A stretch of DNA of 64,000 nucleotides from Sphingobacteriales bacterium 16-39-50 (GCA_002257025.1 NCHA01000001.1:310001-374000); one strand, 5' to 3'; counted from the first letter of the stretch, positions 20,317-29,363 are shown. The notes: generated by a model not told the origin, from the letters alone. A program made the numbers and translations.

Positions 20317-21330
20317 TTAATTTCCTTTAACTCTTTTAAGAAGGGCTTTGGCAGTTTTTATATTCCAGCCATCAAACCGGCCTCTTTGCACAACCAATTC
20401 ATTATCTTCAGGATGCTGCAAATAATAATGGAAAACAAATTTTCCCTTAGGGTCATACCATCCTATGATCTGACCAAAACGCAAATCGTTAAAAACCAAA
20501 CTATCTCCATGATGCTCCACGGTATAAAAGTCCTTTGAAAACCGGATCAGTTTCTGAAGATCCGGATGATCTAATACTGGAGTTAAGAGTGAGTCATTTC
20601 TTGGGAAATATTGAAATGTCATCGATTTACTTTTGTCAAAAAAAGATCGAAAACCAACATGATAGCCATTGTTATCACCCGCCACCACATACCATAGCCA
20701 GTTCTGTAAGGGAGCAGGCGTTGTAAAATAACGGGTATAATAAATTTTCTTTTCCTCCAGAATCCTCCTGACATCATAGTCTATAACCGCTTTATTAAAC
20801 AGACAATAGATAAGGTATAGGGAGCACATTCCCAGCCCAAATCTCCACCAAATTCTTTTTTGTCGATCTTTTCCAGTCTTTAAAAACAAGAGTGCTAATA
20901 GAGCAATACCAGGCCAGATCGAAAAAAAAGGATCAGCTACATAAATTGCATTAAAAGATATTCGTTTATGGCTGAATGGCTCAAACCATCCAACACCATA
21001 ATTATTGAATGCATCGATGAAATCGTGAATAAACACCAGAGAAGTGAAGAAAAGAAACCACTTTAATAAACCAATATTATGGGGTCTATGCCAGCGTTCA
21101 GCCAGCATTGCTAAAATTAGTCCTGATATTAAACTGAAGAGAAATGAATGGGTAAATCCGCGATGAGCCAGTAAATTAGATGCGGTATCCATCCAGAATG
21201 AGGCTAAAAAATCAATATCAGGGATACTCTGAGCCAGCGCACCCCAAAGCATTGCCTTTCTCCCTAATTGTTTACCGGCAAAGGCTTCACCCATGCATGC
21301 ACCGAGGGCAATATGAGTGATTGAATCCAT
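20317..21330 (-). CDS. YdjM-like (DUF457) membrane-bound metal-dependent hydrolase family
   Basis: 337 aa. The N-terminus M-D-S-I-T-H-I-A-L-G-A-C, S-I-P-D-I-D-F-L and L-A-H-R-G-F-T-H-S-F are the His/Asp metal-ligand motifs of the YdjM/DUF457 family. Four to five hydrophobic segments follow within the first 170 residues. The C-terminal 160 residues are a soluble domain rich in aromatic residues. The ATG overlaps the stop codon of the preceding Gfo/Idh/MocA gene by one base (TAATG), implying translational coupling. Members are inner-membrane proteins of unknown activity. It is the last gene of the 23769-20317 transcription unit and may belong to it only by coupling. Confidence 0.85.
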   Translation of the reverse strand: MDSITHIALGACMGEAFAGKQLGRKAMLWGALAQSIPDIDFLASFWMDTASNLLAHRGFTHSFLFSLISGLILAMLAERWHRPHNIGLLKWFLFFTSLVFIHDFIDAFNNYGVGWFEPFSHKRISFNAIYVADPFFSIWPGIALLALLFLKTGKDRQKRIWWRFGLGMCSLYLIYCLFNKAVIDYDVRRILEEKKIYYTRYFTTPAPLQNWLWYVVAGDNNGYHVGFRSFFDKSKSMTFQYFPRNDSLLTPVLDHPDLQKLIRFSKDFYTVEHHGDSLVFNDLRFGQIIGWYDPKGKFVFHYYLQHPEDNELVVQRGRFDGWNIKTAKALLKRVKGN

Positions 21331-22361
21331 TAATCAGATACTTTTATACTTACAGGAGTCCCTCCTCTATTCTTACTTTCATCAGCTGCTTCCATAAAAG
21401 CGATTATTTCTAAGGTTTCTTCCGGATTCACCGGGGCTTTTCCTGTTTCAAAAAACCGGACAATTTGTTCAAGCAAAGGATCATAACCCTTAAATTCACC
21501 CAAAGTAAGGTTTGTCTTTTCACCAAAAACTGTTCCTCCAAAATCGCTTGCAGCGACTTTACCCCCATAATTATAATTGCCATTACGTGTGCCCCTAAAA
21601 CTTCCCAGTCTTCCATCTTCCCAAACACCAACCACTACATCAGTGTCTTTAGTATGTATTCTGGTTACTTTTTTACAGCCTATACCCATTATGGCAAATA
21701 AGAGCTCGACTCCATGAATACCGTACCAAAATAAATCCGGATGCGTCTTTTCAATAATTGCCGGACTAAAAGTTTCGGCACCTAACACTTTGCCAATTTT
21801 CCCTGATTTAATATCAGAAATACCAGTAATAAATCTTAAAGACGAAGAAGAAAACACAGGCGTATTGTATTGTTTTGCAGCAGCAAATATTGCTTTTGCA
21901 TCCACAAGAGATGTTGCGATTGGTTTATCAATGAATAAGGGTTTACCTGCTTTTAATACCTGCATAGCCTGGTCAAGATGTAAACGTCCGTCATTGGTTT
22001 CCAATAGAACTACATCTACTTTCTTTAACAGATCAGCTATAGAGGAAACTATTTCCACTCCCATCTTTTTCACTTCTTCAGTATATCCGGGGATTCTTTC
22101 AACACTTGTAATGATGTCATTACTCCCTTTTGGATAGGCCGCAACAATTTTATAGCCTCCATAAACGGCAGCAGCATCTGTGGCGTTTAATGTTTTGGTA
22201 AATGCTACCGAATGTGAGGTATCTAAGCCAATAATACCGACTCTTTTCCCTGTTGCAAGGGCTGATTTACCATAAAGTGAACTTATATTTCCATAGATAC
22301 CTAAACCAGTACCAGCCAGAGCAGACATCTTTATAAAATTTCTCCGATTGTAACTACTCAT
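21330..22361 (-). CDS. Tat-exported Gfo/Idh/MocA family oxidoreductase
   Basis: 343 aa. M-S-S-Y-N-R-R-N-F-I-K-M-S plus a hydrophobic A/G-rich stretch is a twin-arginine signal. The Rossmann fold opens with K-R-V-G-I-I-G-L-D-T-S-H-S, and L-E-T-N-D-G-R-L-H and the dinucleotide-domain exit G-K-P-L-F-I-D-K-P-I-A (Gfo/Idh/MocA E/D-K-P motif) follow. W-Y-G-I-H-G-V-E-L-L-F carries the G-x-H-x-x-x substrate His. Such enzymes oxidise or reduce sugar hydroxyls with tightly held NAD(P), and Tat export fits a pre-loaded cofactor as in glucose-fructose oxidoreductase. It lies 55 bp after a Tat-exported DegT/StrS aminotransferase, so the pair may act on the same sugar carbon. Exact substrate unknown. Confidence 0.88.
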   Translation of the reverse strand: MSSYNRRNFIKMSALAGTGLGIYGNISSLYGKSALATGKRVGIIGLDTSHSVAFTKTLNATDAAAVYGGYKIVAAYPKGSNDIITSVERIPGYTEEVKKMGVEIVSSIADLLKKVDVVLLETNDGRLHLDQAMQVLKAGKPLFIDKPIATSLVDAKAIFAAAKQYNTPVFSSSSLRFITGISDIKSGKIGKVLGAETFSPAIIEKTHPDLFWYGIHGVELLFAIMGIGCKKVTRIHTKDTDVVVGVWEDGRLGSFRGTRNGNYNYGGKVAASDFGGTVFGEKTNLTLGEFKGYDPLLEQIVRFFETGKAPVNPEETLEIIAFMEAADESKNRGGTPVSIKVSD

Positions 22362-22416
22362 AAAAATCTATATTAAGCTTGTTTCTGTAGTTATGGTTTC
22401 AAAGCAAGATAATAAA

Positions 22417-23769
22417 TTATAGTTTATCTCTGTTCTCATAAACTTTCATGATCGCGTTGACAACATCATCCATATCCTGAGTGCTGCCCAGTAAAGATGC
22501 AACTCCTTCAAGAACCACCATTTCTTCATTACAGACCAAATCACAAATTGGCATTTGCATTTCTTCCTTGTAGCGTTTAAGCCGGGCAGGTGAATACAAT
22601 GCCTTGTATTCTCTTAATCCGATAATTTCATCCACCCATGGCTCACCATGAAAACCTCTGGCGATGTATGGACTTAGATTAATCCCTTCTGCAGATAAGG
22701 CTCTCAGAAATTTACTTCTGTCAGCATTGTTAAAATGCTCTTTCCGATAGCTCATTGCATATTTATAATAGCCGGAACTTTCGGTTCCCGGATACATTTT
22801 TTGAGGAACCAGTCCGGGAAAACCCTTAAGCTTAGAATCCAGATAAGCGGCATTTTCATTTCGCTTTTCAAAACGCGCTCTGGCACCGGCAATCTGACCC
22901 ATCAGCACTGCACCTTCGAATTCATTCATACGGTATTTAGGTCCAATTGTCACATTAAAACCTTTACGGTTGGTCCCGTGATTCTGGACAGTAAAACATC
23001 TGTCCATCAAGACCTCATCATTTCCAATGATCGCACCACCCTCTCCGCAAGAGATCTGCTTGCTTGCCTGAAAACTGAAACAACCTAAATGACCAATTGT
23101 TCCCAATTGCTTACCCTGATATTTTGCAAAGTTTGCCTGACAGGCATCCTCAATTACTTTCAGATCATGTTTTTTGGCAATAGCCATAATACGCTCCATA
23201 TTGCAGGGCATACCCATAATATGAACCGGAATAATGGCTTTCGTGTTCTTATTAATCTTCTTTTCTATCTCTTCAGGGTCAAGCTGGAATGAATCTCTGT
23301 CCAGATCAACCAATACTGGTAAGGCCCGGCTCGTTAAAATAGCAGAAACTGTACCGAAATCACTATATGGTGAAGTAATGATCTCATCTCCGGGTCCAAA
23401 ATCCATGGCCTCAACGGAAGTCGCTAGTGCCTGAGTTCCAGATCCTGTTCCAATACAAAGTTGGGTACCCATCAAACGGGCATATTCCTTCTCAAATGTT
23501 GCTACAGTTCCTGTTGGCGATTGGATGCGGCTCCAAATCCCACTTTTTGTTGTTTTAACAACTGAGTCAATTAGTTTCTCATCGGCTATCATTGCAGGCC
23601 ATTTAGGCCAGACCTTTACTCTTACCGGTGTTCCACCATGTATAGCCAGTTTCCCGGTGTTTCGTGGGGTATTTCCAAACGCAGGGATCACGTTGGAAAA
23701 AGCAGTTGCAACAGTAGTGGCAGTAACTGCAGTAATAAAATTTCTTCTAGTTAGGTCATTGAATTTCAT
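22417..23769 (-). CDS. Tat-exported DegT/DnrJ/EryC1/StrS sugar aminotransferase
   Basis: 450 aa. The N-terminus L-T-R-R-N-F-I-T-A-V is a twin-arginine signal, unusual for a PLP enzyme of this cytoplasmic family. The fold is complete: G-T-G-S-G-T-Q-A-L (cofactor phosphate), P-V-H-I-M-G-M-P, V-I-E-D-A-C-Q-A with Asp208 for the pyridine nitrogen, and G-C-F-S-F-Q-A-S-K with Lys237 as the Schiff-base lysine, then G-E-G-G-A-I. It aligns position for position (Asp208, Lys237) with the aminotransferase at 59831-61219. A TACGTA operator lies about 100 bp upstream, and a Gfo/Idh/MocA oxidoreductase follows 55 bp downstream. Together they could interconvert a keto sugar and an amino sugar outside the cytoplasm (inference). 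Confidence 0.9.
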   Translation of the reverse strand: MKFNDLTRRNFITAVTATTVATAFSNVIPAFGNTPRNTGKLAIHGGTPVRVKVWPKWPAMIADEKLIDSVVKTTKSGIWSRIQSPTGTVATFEKEYARLMGTQLCIGTGSGTQALATSVEAMDFGPGDEIITSPYSDFGTVSAILTSRALPVLVDLDRDSFQLDPEEIEKKINKNTKAIIPVHIMGMPCNMERIMAIAKKHDLKVIEDACQANFAKYQGKQLGTIGHLGCFSFQASKQISCGEGGAIIGNDEVLMDRCFTVQNHGTNRKGFNVTIGPKYRMNEFEGAVLMGQIAGARARFEKRNENAAYLDSKLKGFPGLVPQKMYPGTESSGYYKYAMSYRKEHFNNADRSKFLRALSAEGINLSPYIARGFHGEPWVDEIIGLREYKALYSPARLKRYKEEMQMPICDLVCNEEMVVLEGVASLLGSTQDMDDVVNAIMKVYENRDKL

Positions 23770-23871
23770 ATAGTTAGATTTACCCAGATGTCTGGAATGA
23801 ATATAATTTCAGAACTATTCTTCAACTCAAAATAGCTTTTGAGTTAAAATATATCCTAATATAAAAATATG

Positions 23872-23885
23872 CGTGTACGTAACCG
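23872..23885. promoter_or_regulatory. LacI-type operator copy 1 (aminotransferase promoter)
   Basis: CGTGTACGTAACCG, centred on TACGTA, lies 103 bp upstream of the aminotransferase start at 23769. Its reverse complement is identical to the copy at 32245. Assignment to the LacI protein encoded at 25465-26526 is inferred from the shared motif and the location. Confidence 0.75.
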
Positions 23886-23928
23886 AATTTATTTACAAAT
23901 TAGACAATAAAGCAAAAAGGATCAGAAC

Positions 23929-25329
23929 TTATTTAGATTTTACTGTCAATAGTTTATGAATTGCTTTCATTAAGATCCCTTCTGCCTCGGCAGTTACCCC
24001 AGAAGCCTGACCGGTTTCATAACCTCCCTGCGAATAAGCTATTGCATTGCCAATATAACCAACAGCATAGTCGCCATAGCCAGCAACAGCTACGAACAGA
24101 TCCGGCCGCTCAGCTTTAGCAGCAAGCTGATACTCTACAAAAGGCTCACCCGGTAGATGTAGAATTCGTGCATTTCCGATACTAAGCAAAGAAATATCAA
24201 TCTTTTTCCCTGCTTCTAAGCGCTTTAACCACACCAGCTTAGATAGATTATTGGATAAAAAAACTGAGGTTTGTGTTTTCATCGCTGCTTCCAGGTTCTC
24301 TATACCAGCTGCTGGCTTTAAGGCGACTGATTCAATACTCCATTTCACAGAAGCCGGACTTACAGGATTACGTTTGTTATTATCCCAGGCGCGCTTCATT
24401 CCGTCTGCCAGTCGCTCTGCAAGAATCAGCCTGTTTTCCTTAGCACCGTCATTATATTTTCCGGCAGTAAGATTACCACCGGCCCCATTAAAATGAATGT
24501 GCAGAGCATCAGGAACAGCCAGCTGACGCATAAAACGCGCAATCCCGGGAAAATCCGGATTGGAAATACCGGTACGGTAATAGCTTTGTGGATGAGAGGC
24601 ATAATAACTTAACACTGCTAATGGTTTGTCATTATTCCAAAAACTGATCAGCGAAACCATTGGATCAATTAGTCCTTCGGGAGCTGCTCGAATAACAGAA
24701 TCTTTTGTTGCTGATGTGCGTGTATACTTAACTTTTCCATCAGGACCAAGAATCCTGCGGTTTGAAGCCACTTTATAAACCTCAGCCTGCCCGGTTCCGA
24801 TATGTGTAAAAGGAACAGCGCTTGTAATTGATTTAGAAATAGCTTGCCCCAGGCGCTGGATCAGATCCCTGGCATAGCTACCTTCGAATGCCAGTGTACT
24901 TAATCCAGCTGTTTTTAGCATATTCTCAGCACCAAAATCAGAGGTTGGTGCATCATGCTGATGAATAGCATGTACGACCACTCTCGAAGGAATAGTACCC
25001 GCAGCTTCAGCCATAATACGTTTAAATTCATCCTGACTATCATTTGCAATACCAATCCAATCTACTGAGCACATTACAATCGGTTCACCGGCACCTAAGA
25101 TTACAATACCTTTTGCCCTTAAACCCAGATCCCAGCTATTGATCATTGGATCATAAGTTAAACTGCTGCCAACAGGTGGGGTTGCATCTACATCAAATGT
25201 TGCCAGTTTCAGTTGACTCTGAACAGTTTTTGGATAGAAATCTGCTGCGAGAGCAGAAAGGGGACTATTCAATAAAAGTATAATGAAACAAAGAAGAAAA
25301 GTGTAAATAGATCCTAAGATAATTCTCAT
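23929..25329 (-). CDS. Secreted neutral ceramidase-like hydrolase
   Basis: 466 aa with an N-terminal signal peptide (hydrophobic F-L-L-C-F-I-I-L-L-L-N). Neutral/alkaline non-lysosomal ceramidase N-domain features are A-T-F-D-V-D-A-T-P-P-V-G near the start, V-M-C-S-V-D-W-I-G, V-V-H-A-I-H-Q-H-D-A-P with candidate zinc histidines, Y-Y-A-S-H-P-Q-S-Y-Y with a further His, F-N-G-A-G-G-N, and L-P-G-E-P-F-V-E-Y near the C-terminus. Bacterial members in such loci are rarely shown to cleave ceramide, so a general amide/ester hydrolase role is safer. It follows lacI on the same strand (135 bp gap). A second, more canonical member is encoded at 47180-48562. Confidence 0.82.
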   Translation of the reverse strand: MRIILGSIYTFLLCFIILLLNSPLSALAADFYPKTVQSQLKLATFDVDATPPVGSSLTYDPMINSWDLGLRAKGIVILGAGEPIVMCSVDWIGIANDSQDEFKRIMAEAAGTIPSRVVVHAIHQHDAPTSDFGAENMLKTAGLSTLAFEGSYARDLIQRLGQAISKSITSAVPFTHIGTGQAEVYKVASNRRILGPDGKVKYTRTSATKDSVIRAAPEGLIDPMVSLISFWNNDKPLAVLSYYASHPQSYYRTGISNPDFPGIARFMRQLAVPDALHIHFNGAGGNLTAGKYNDGAKENRLILAERLADGMKRAWDNNKRNPVSPASVKWSIESVALKPAAGIENLEAAMKTQTSVFLSNNLSKLVWLKRLEAGKKIDISLLSIGNARILHLPGEPFVEYQLAAKAERPDLFVAVAGYGDYAVGYIGNAIAYSQGGYETGQASGVTAEAEGILMKAIHKLLTVKSK

Positions 25330-25464
25330 GGTATAATCTGTTTTTGCATCAATTTTCCTGTTACTAAAAAATCGATATAGCTATTAAATGGTGAAAATGT
25401 ACAATTCGTGTTCTTCTCCAGCCCGTCAACTCTGCCGCTGGTTTAATACTTAGCTCAAAGAATT

Positions 25465-26526
25465 TTAATTTCTGTAGAATGCGCTGTTCTCTTTTGTCAG
25501 AATATCAATAGGCATGAAATAAATCTTCTCTATGGGAGAAGAGAAAGCAAGGTGCTGATAAAGTGATATAAGTCCCCTGTAGCCCTGTTGCTTCGGTTTC
25601 TGACAAACTAAAAAGTCGATGATTCCCTTATCCATATACTCAATGTTCTCTTTCAGAAAATCGTATCCAATCAGAATCACATCCTTTTTAGAACTATCAA
25701 TAAAATGAGCAACTTTTGAGACTCTGGAATTCGTTACAAAAACGATCCTGATATCATTATGTTCAGTAAAAATATTGCTCAAATACTTTTCAATTGATTT
25801 AAGATCGGTATCTCTTATATCAATTTTCAAAATATTATCTGACTTTTTATGCTTGTCAAAATAAGCCCTGAATCCTTCTTCCTTTTTCAAAAGGTGATGA
25901 TGATTATCGATCTCCCTCGAAATATTTACTATGAGTATTTTTTCACCGTTTTTAATCAGATAACTAACCAGATGGGCAGCCAGATAGCCACTGTGATACA
26001 GATTTGGACCGATATAACTCAGGCTGCCCCCATTGGGAAGATCTGAATCAATCAGAACATAAGGAATATTCAATTCCCTGCATTTTTCCGTAAACCTGAC
26101 GGACTCTTCAATAAAAGAAGGTGCAAGTAAAATACCATCGGGGTTACTTTCAAGAATAATCTTTGTTTGTTCAACAAAAGATTCAATCTTATTCTGATCG
26201 TAGAAATATTTGTCAATGATAATTCCAAACTGCTTGATTTCTTTATCAGCCTGCTCTATTCCTTTCAAAGGGGCATCCCAAAAACTGGTTTCCTTTGAAA
26301 TCTCAGGTATAAGGGTAGCTAAACGAAGGATTTTTCTGGAGGCAAGCCTTTGTGCAAGCAGGTTAGGCTCATAATTTAATTCCTCAATTATACCGAGAAT
26401 CTTTTCCTTGGTTTGTTTGGAAACCCCTTTTCTGTTATGAAGTACACGGTCGACAGTTGCAATTGAAACATTAGCCCTTCTGGCAATTTCTTTTACTCCC
26501 GTAAGTTCATTAACTCGCTTTTTCAT
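25465..26526 (-). CDS. LacI-family transcriptional regulator
   Basis: 353 aa from the ATG at 26526 (a TTG at 26538 would add four residues). The LacI helix-turn-helix spans residues about 8-60: G-V-K-E-I-A-R-R-A-N-V-S-I-A-T-V-D-R-V-L-H with the hinge helix P-N-L-L-A-Q-R-L-A. The rest is a periplasmic-binding-protein-like sensor (L-A-T-L-I-P-E, D-G-I-L-L-A-P-S-F, V-L-I-D-S-D-L-P, V-L-I-G-Y-D-F), so the inducer is probably a sugar or sugar acid. It is divergent from the gene at 26703, and a palindromic operator lies between them, suggesting autoregulation. Because the same 14-mer recurs at six other promoters between 23.9 and 61.4 kb, it is likely the master regulator of the locus (inference). 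Confidence 0.93.
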   Translation of the reverse strand: MKKRVNELTGVKEIARRANVSIATVDRVLHNRKGVSKQTKEKILGIIEELNYEPNLLAQRLASRKILRLATLIPEISKETSFWDAPLKGIEQADKEIKQFGIIIDKYFYDQNKIESFVEQTKIILESNPDGILLAPSFIEESVRFTEKCRELNIPYVLIDSDLPNGGSLSYIGPNLYHSGYLAAHLVSYLIKNGEKILIVNISREIDNHHHLLKKEEGFRAYFDKHKKSDNILKIDIRDTDLKSIEKYLSNIFTEHNDIRIVFVTNSRVSKVAHFIDSSKKDVILIGYDFLKENIEYMDKGIIDFLVCQKPKQQGYRGLISLYQHLAFSSPIEKIYFMPIDILTKENSAFYRN

Positions 26527-26632
26527 AACAAATTTCAAAAATGTTTTTTAGTGTATCTCTTACACAATAATAACTTTAATCCCCGGCTTTTCAAATCAAA
26601 TTATTGGAAACATTTCATTTTATTAATATATT

Positions 26633-26646
26633 CGTTAACGTACCCG
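26633..26646. promoter_or_regulatory. LacI-type operator copy 2 (lacI divergent region)
   Basis: CGTTAACGTACCCG in the 176-bp region between the divergent lacI (start 26526) and the plus-strand gene at 26703. It fits the consensus except for one base of the central TACGTA (AACGTA). The position suits control of both flanking promoters. Confidence 0.7.
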
Positions 26647-26702
26647 TCTATCAGATATTAAAATTATTAGCTTTTAAATCCAAACAATAAATATTGTCCG
26701 AT

Positions 26703-28265
26703 ATGAAAAACATATTCATTATTTCTCTGGCCTTAATTATACCGTTTGGAGTTTCCGGTTATAAGGTAAATTCAGAAATTAAAATGCACCCGGGTTTCTG
26801 GGCAGATTCGATAGAAATATCAAGAGCCAGAGCAGACCTGCTGATCTCTAAGCTTCCTAAATCAGATCCATGGGATGCAAGACCGGATGGAAGTGCTTTG
26901 GCCTGGGGCGAAGCTGCTACTCTTGAAACGCTCGTAGATATGTACGAAGCTACGGATGATCCTGCTTATTTGAAAGAAGTTGCACGCCGGGGCAATCGTA
27001 TGCTGACACATCGTGATGACCTAAGCGGAGTAAAAGATGGTTCGGGAAATAGTCGTCCGGCATGGAGCATGGGGTTAAAATATGTTGTTGCAAAAGGAGC
27101 ATTGCTGGATGCTTCAGGAAAAATCGCGATCAGCATACGCTCCACCCCTTCTTCAAACAATAATCGGACTATTATCGAGCTTATACCTGACTCAAAATCA
27201 AATAGTTTCAGCTTAAAGTTAAGCAACAGTTTTTTTAAGCGGGCTGAAACATTTTCCAATCTGAGTATAGATCCTAATGATGAAAGATTCATTGAAAAAA
27301 TAGTTAATGATCCATTGTCACCGTATTCGACCCGGGCGGGAGATTTTACTGATACTAAATCAAACCTGATCAGAGTTAAAGTCACAAGGTCAGCTGTACC
27401 TGTTGCACAAAGTATAAGTTTAGAACCTATACCACTTGCTTATACAGGCTATTTGGGTATCATTTATCATCCACTACTCAGACTGGCCGAGCTCGCAAGA
27501 CAAAAAAGCGAATTGGCTGAGCTCAGGCCCGCTGCTGAACGCTTTATAAAAGCAGCCGAAGAGTCCTATGTTGATGCTTCGGCCCGCTTATGGCGAAATG
27601 GCCCAAATCAGGGTGAGGGTTATTATTTAACCTGCGAAAGAGGTGAATCATTTCCGGCTGACAATGTAGGGCAACCTATCAATTTTCTGGGTATGCATAC
27701 CAGTTCTCAACTTACATTATATCGTTTAACCGGAAAAAAGGAATATTTGGAACGTTCTGAAAAGATGGCAAGACTGTTAAAAAATCGCTTGCAGTACAAT
27801 CAGGATTCAAATCTTTACGTTTGGACCTATTGGTATGAACCTATGACTACCGTCGGATGGAAACCTGAGGATATGCTTTCTTCAAATGTTATGATTTATA
27901 AAGGCTCCCCGAATGTTGAAGACAGCTCACATGGAGTGCTTGATATTGCGATGGTAACTGCTGCCAACCGTGCTGGTATAGTATTTACAAAAGAGGATGT
28001 CCTGAGATTTTCAAACACCTTGTTAAAGAACGTGATTCTTCCAGACAGAAGCGGAATTCGCAGGGCTGTTGATGGAAAAGGTGGCGATCATGCGGCTTAC
28101 TTCCCTATTTTACATGGATGGCTGGAATTGGCGGCGTATAATCCGGAAGTATATCAGGAAATTCGCAAGACCTATTTGAACAGGTCTGAAGAAAATCTTG
28201 CATTTACAGCCGAATTATTAAGATGGGAACGCAAAATGAAAGCAATTTCATCAGCTTCTAAATAA
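26703..28265 (+). CDS. Exported alpha/alpha-toroid-like protein of unknown activity
   Basis: 520 aa from the ATG at 26703; an in-frame TTG at 26694 is less likely. The signal peptide is M-K-N-I-F-I-I-S-L-A-L-I-I-P-F-G-V-S-G. Repeated helical pairs such as L-V-D-M-Y-E-A-T-D-D-P-A-Y-L-K-E-V-A and L-T-L-Y-R-L-T-G-K-K-E-Y-L-E-R-S-E-K-M-A suggest an (alpha/alpha)6 barrel like those in glucuronyl C5-epimerases, unsaturated glucuronyl hydrolases and polysaccharide lyases. Residues about 125-240 form a beta-rich insertion. W-T-Y-W-Y-E-P, D-S-S-H-G-V-L-D and G-G-D-H-A-A-Y are candidate active-site patches. No family was recognised with certainty. It is the first gene of a plus-strand pair with the isochorismatase-like gene and lies behind operator copy 2. 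Confidence 0.75.
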   Translation: MKNIFIISLALIIPFGVSGYKVNSEIKMHPGFWADSIEISRARADLLISKLPKSDPWDARPDGSALAWGEAATLETLVDMYEATDDPAYLKEVARRGNRMLTHRDDLSGVKDGSGNSRPAWSMGLKYVVAKGALLDASGKIAISIRSTPSSNNNRTIIELIPDSKSNSFSLKLSNSFFKRAETFSNLSIDPNDERFIEKIVNDPLSPYSTRAGDFTDTKSNLIRVKVTRSAVPVAQSISLEPIPLAYTGYLGIIYHPLLRLAELARQKSELAELRPAAERFIKAAEESYVDASARLWRNGPNQGEGYYLTCERGESFPADNVGQPINFLGMHTSSQLTLYRLTGKKEYLERSEKMARLLKNRLQYNQDSNLYVWTYWYEPMTTVGWKPEDMLSSNVMIYKGSPNVEDSSHGVLDIAMVTAANRAGIVFTKEDVLRFSNTLLKNVILPDRSGIRRAVDGKGGDHAAYFPILHGWLELAAYNPEVYQEIRKTYLNRSEENLAFTAELLRWERKMKAISSASK

Positions 28266-28322
28266 GTAAGAAATAGCTTTTAACTCTGAAAATTATTAAA
28301 TTCAATTTTATCGTTGATAATT

Positions 28323-29231
28323 ATGGCTGCAAAAGATACATCAAGACGAGATTTTATTAAAAAAAGCTCTTTGGGGGGGCTAGGAACTGCATTAGGAATT
28401 GGGACAGTAATCCCTGCAATTGCAGAACAAGGTCTGAATACATCTGAACATTCAATCAGTGATGAAAAGCTTCATGTTAAACCCAGATTTCATAACTGGA
28501 TTGTGGATGAAGGTGAAGAATGGCTTGAGCTTAATACCAAACAGGCAAACCTCGACTGGAATATTCCGGTTTCTCAATGTGCACTTGTTTTACTTGATGT
28601 ATGGCAACGGCATTATCTCAAAGAACCCGAAGAAAGGGCAGAAAAGATTATTAATGAAAGATACGTTCCCTTATTAAAAAGTTGCAGAGAATACGGTATG
28701 GAAGTAATCCATTGCCCTTCACCTCAGGTTGCAAAGACACATCCAAACTGGGTTAAGCTCATGTCAGAGGCTGAACTAAAACCCATACCTGATAGCTGGC
28801 CTCCTAAAGAATTTCGCAATTTAAGTGGCCCATATAATGTTTACAGGCGTCCTTTTACACAAAAAGAAGCAGAACGTAATGCACTCACACCACTGACCTT
28901 TCATCCCAAGGTTGTTCCGCTGAATAATGAGGCAGTTATTGCCTATGGAGAGGAATTACACCGTTATTGTAAACAAAAAGGTATACTCTTTCTGTTCTTT
29001 GCCGGTTTTAATACAAATGCCTGTCTGATTACCAGAGATTACGGTGCATTACAAATGAATTATCGTGGATATCAGGTGAGTGTAATCCGTGATTGTACAA
29101 CCGGAATGGAATCCAGAGAGACTCAGGCAGGTTTGCTGCAAACTAATGGAGCCTTGCTCTTTTTCGAAATGTATGGCCAGTACACAGTGACTTCAAATGA
29201 AATTATCAGTGGCTTTTCGAGAAAAGCTTAA
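28323..29231 (+). CDS. Tat-exported isochorismatase-like cysteine hydrolase
   Basis: 302 aa from the ATG at 28323 (a TTG at 28314 is less likely). D-T-S-R-R-D-F-I-K-K-S-S followed by a glycine-rich hydrophobic segment is a twin-arginine signal. The isochorismatase fold shows the catalytic Asp in C-A-L-V-L-L-D-V-W-Q, and the nucleophile Cys in F-A-G-F-N-T-N-A-C-L-I-T-R-D-Y-G. G-Y-Q-V-S-V-I-R-D-C-T-T-G-M-E completes the fold. Families with this triad hydrolyse amides or enol ethers (nicotinamidase, N-carbamoylsarcosine amidase, isochorismate). The catalytic residues are kept, so it is probably active outside the cytoplasm. It follows the toroid gene by 57 bp in the same orientation. Confidence 0.87.
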   Translation: MAAKDTSRRDFIKKSSLGGLGTALGIGTVIPAIAEQGLNTSEHSISDEKLHVKPRFHNWIVDEGEEWLELNTKQANLDWNIPVSQCALVLLDVWQRHYLKEPEERAEKIINERYVPLLKSCREYGMEVIHCPSPQVAKTHPNWVKLMSEAELKPIPDSWPPKEFRNLSGPYNVYRRPFTQKEAERNALTPLTFHPKVVPLNNEAVIAYGEELHRYCKQKGILFLFFAGFNTNACLITRDYGALQMNYRGYQVSVIRDCTTGMESRETQAGLLQTNGALLFFEMYGQYTVTSNEIISGFSRKA

Positions 29232-29239
29232 TTAATTTT

Positions 29240-29356
29240 TGCCAGTTATCTGTTGTCAGTTGTCAGCAATATATTGGTTCATTGAAAATTCGATAATCAT
29301 AGTACTTTAAGGTCAGTTACTTGCTTTTAGCTTTAAGCTTTCTGCTTTAAGCTTAA
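29240..29356. repeat. Simple direct repeats between convergent genes
   Basis: The gap between the convergent isochorismatase-like and kelch genes contains short direct repeats: TTATCTGTTGTCAGTTGTCAG near 29247 (written in part: CTGTTGTCAG then TTGTCAG) and two copies of TTTAAGCTTT/TTTAAGCTT near 29330-29353. AAGCTT is self-complementary, so a weak hairpin is possible. The function is unknown; it may mark the end of both transcripts. Confidence 0.5.
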
Positions 29357-29363
29357 TGAGCTC

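Noticed and set aside
22735..23434. Open frames on the plus strand opposite the aminotransferase gene.
   Set aside because: They are antisense shadows of a well-supported gene; no signal, family motif or own promoter supports them.
25330..25464. Possible operator in front of the ceramidase-like gene at 25329.
   Set aside because: No TACGTA core is present; the gene is more likely read through from lacI.
29330..29356. AAGCTT-based repeats between convergent genes, considered as a bidirectional terminator.
   Set aside because: The possible hairpin has a large loop and weak stem; recorded only as a repeat.
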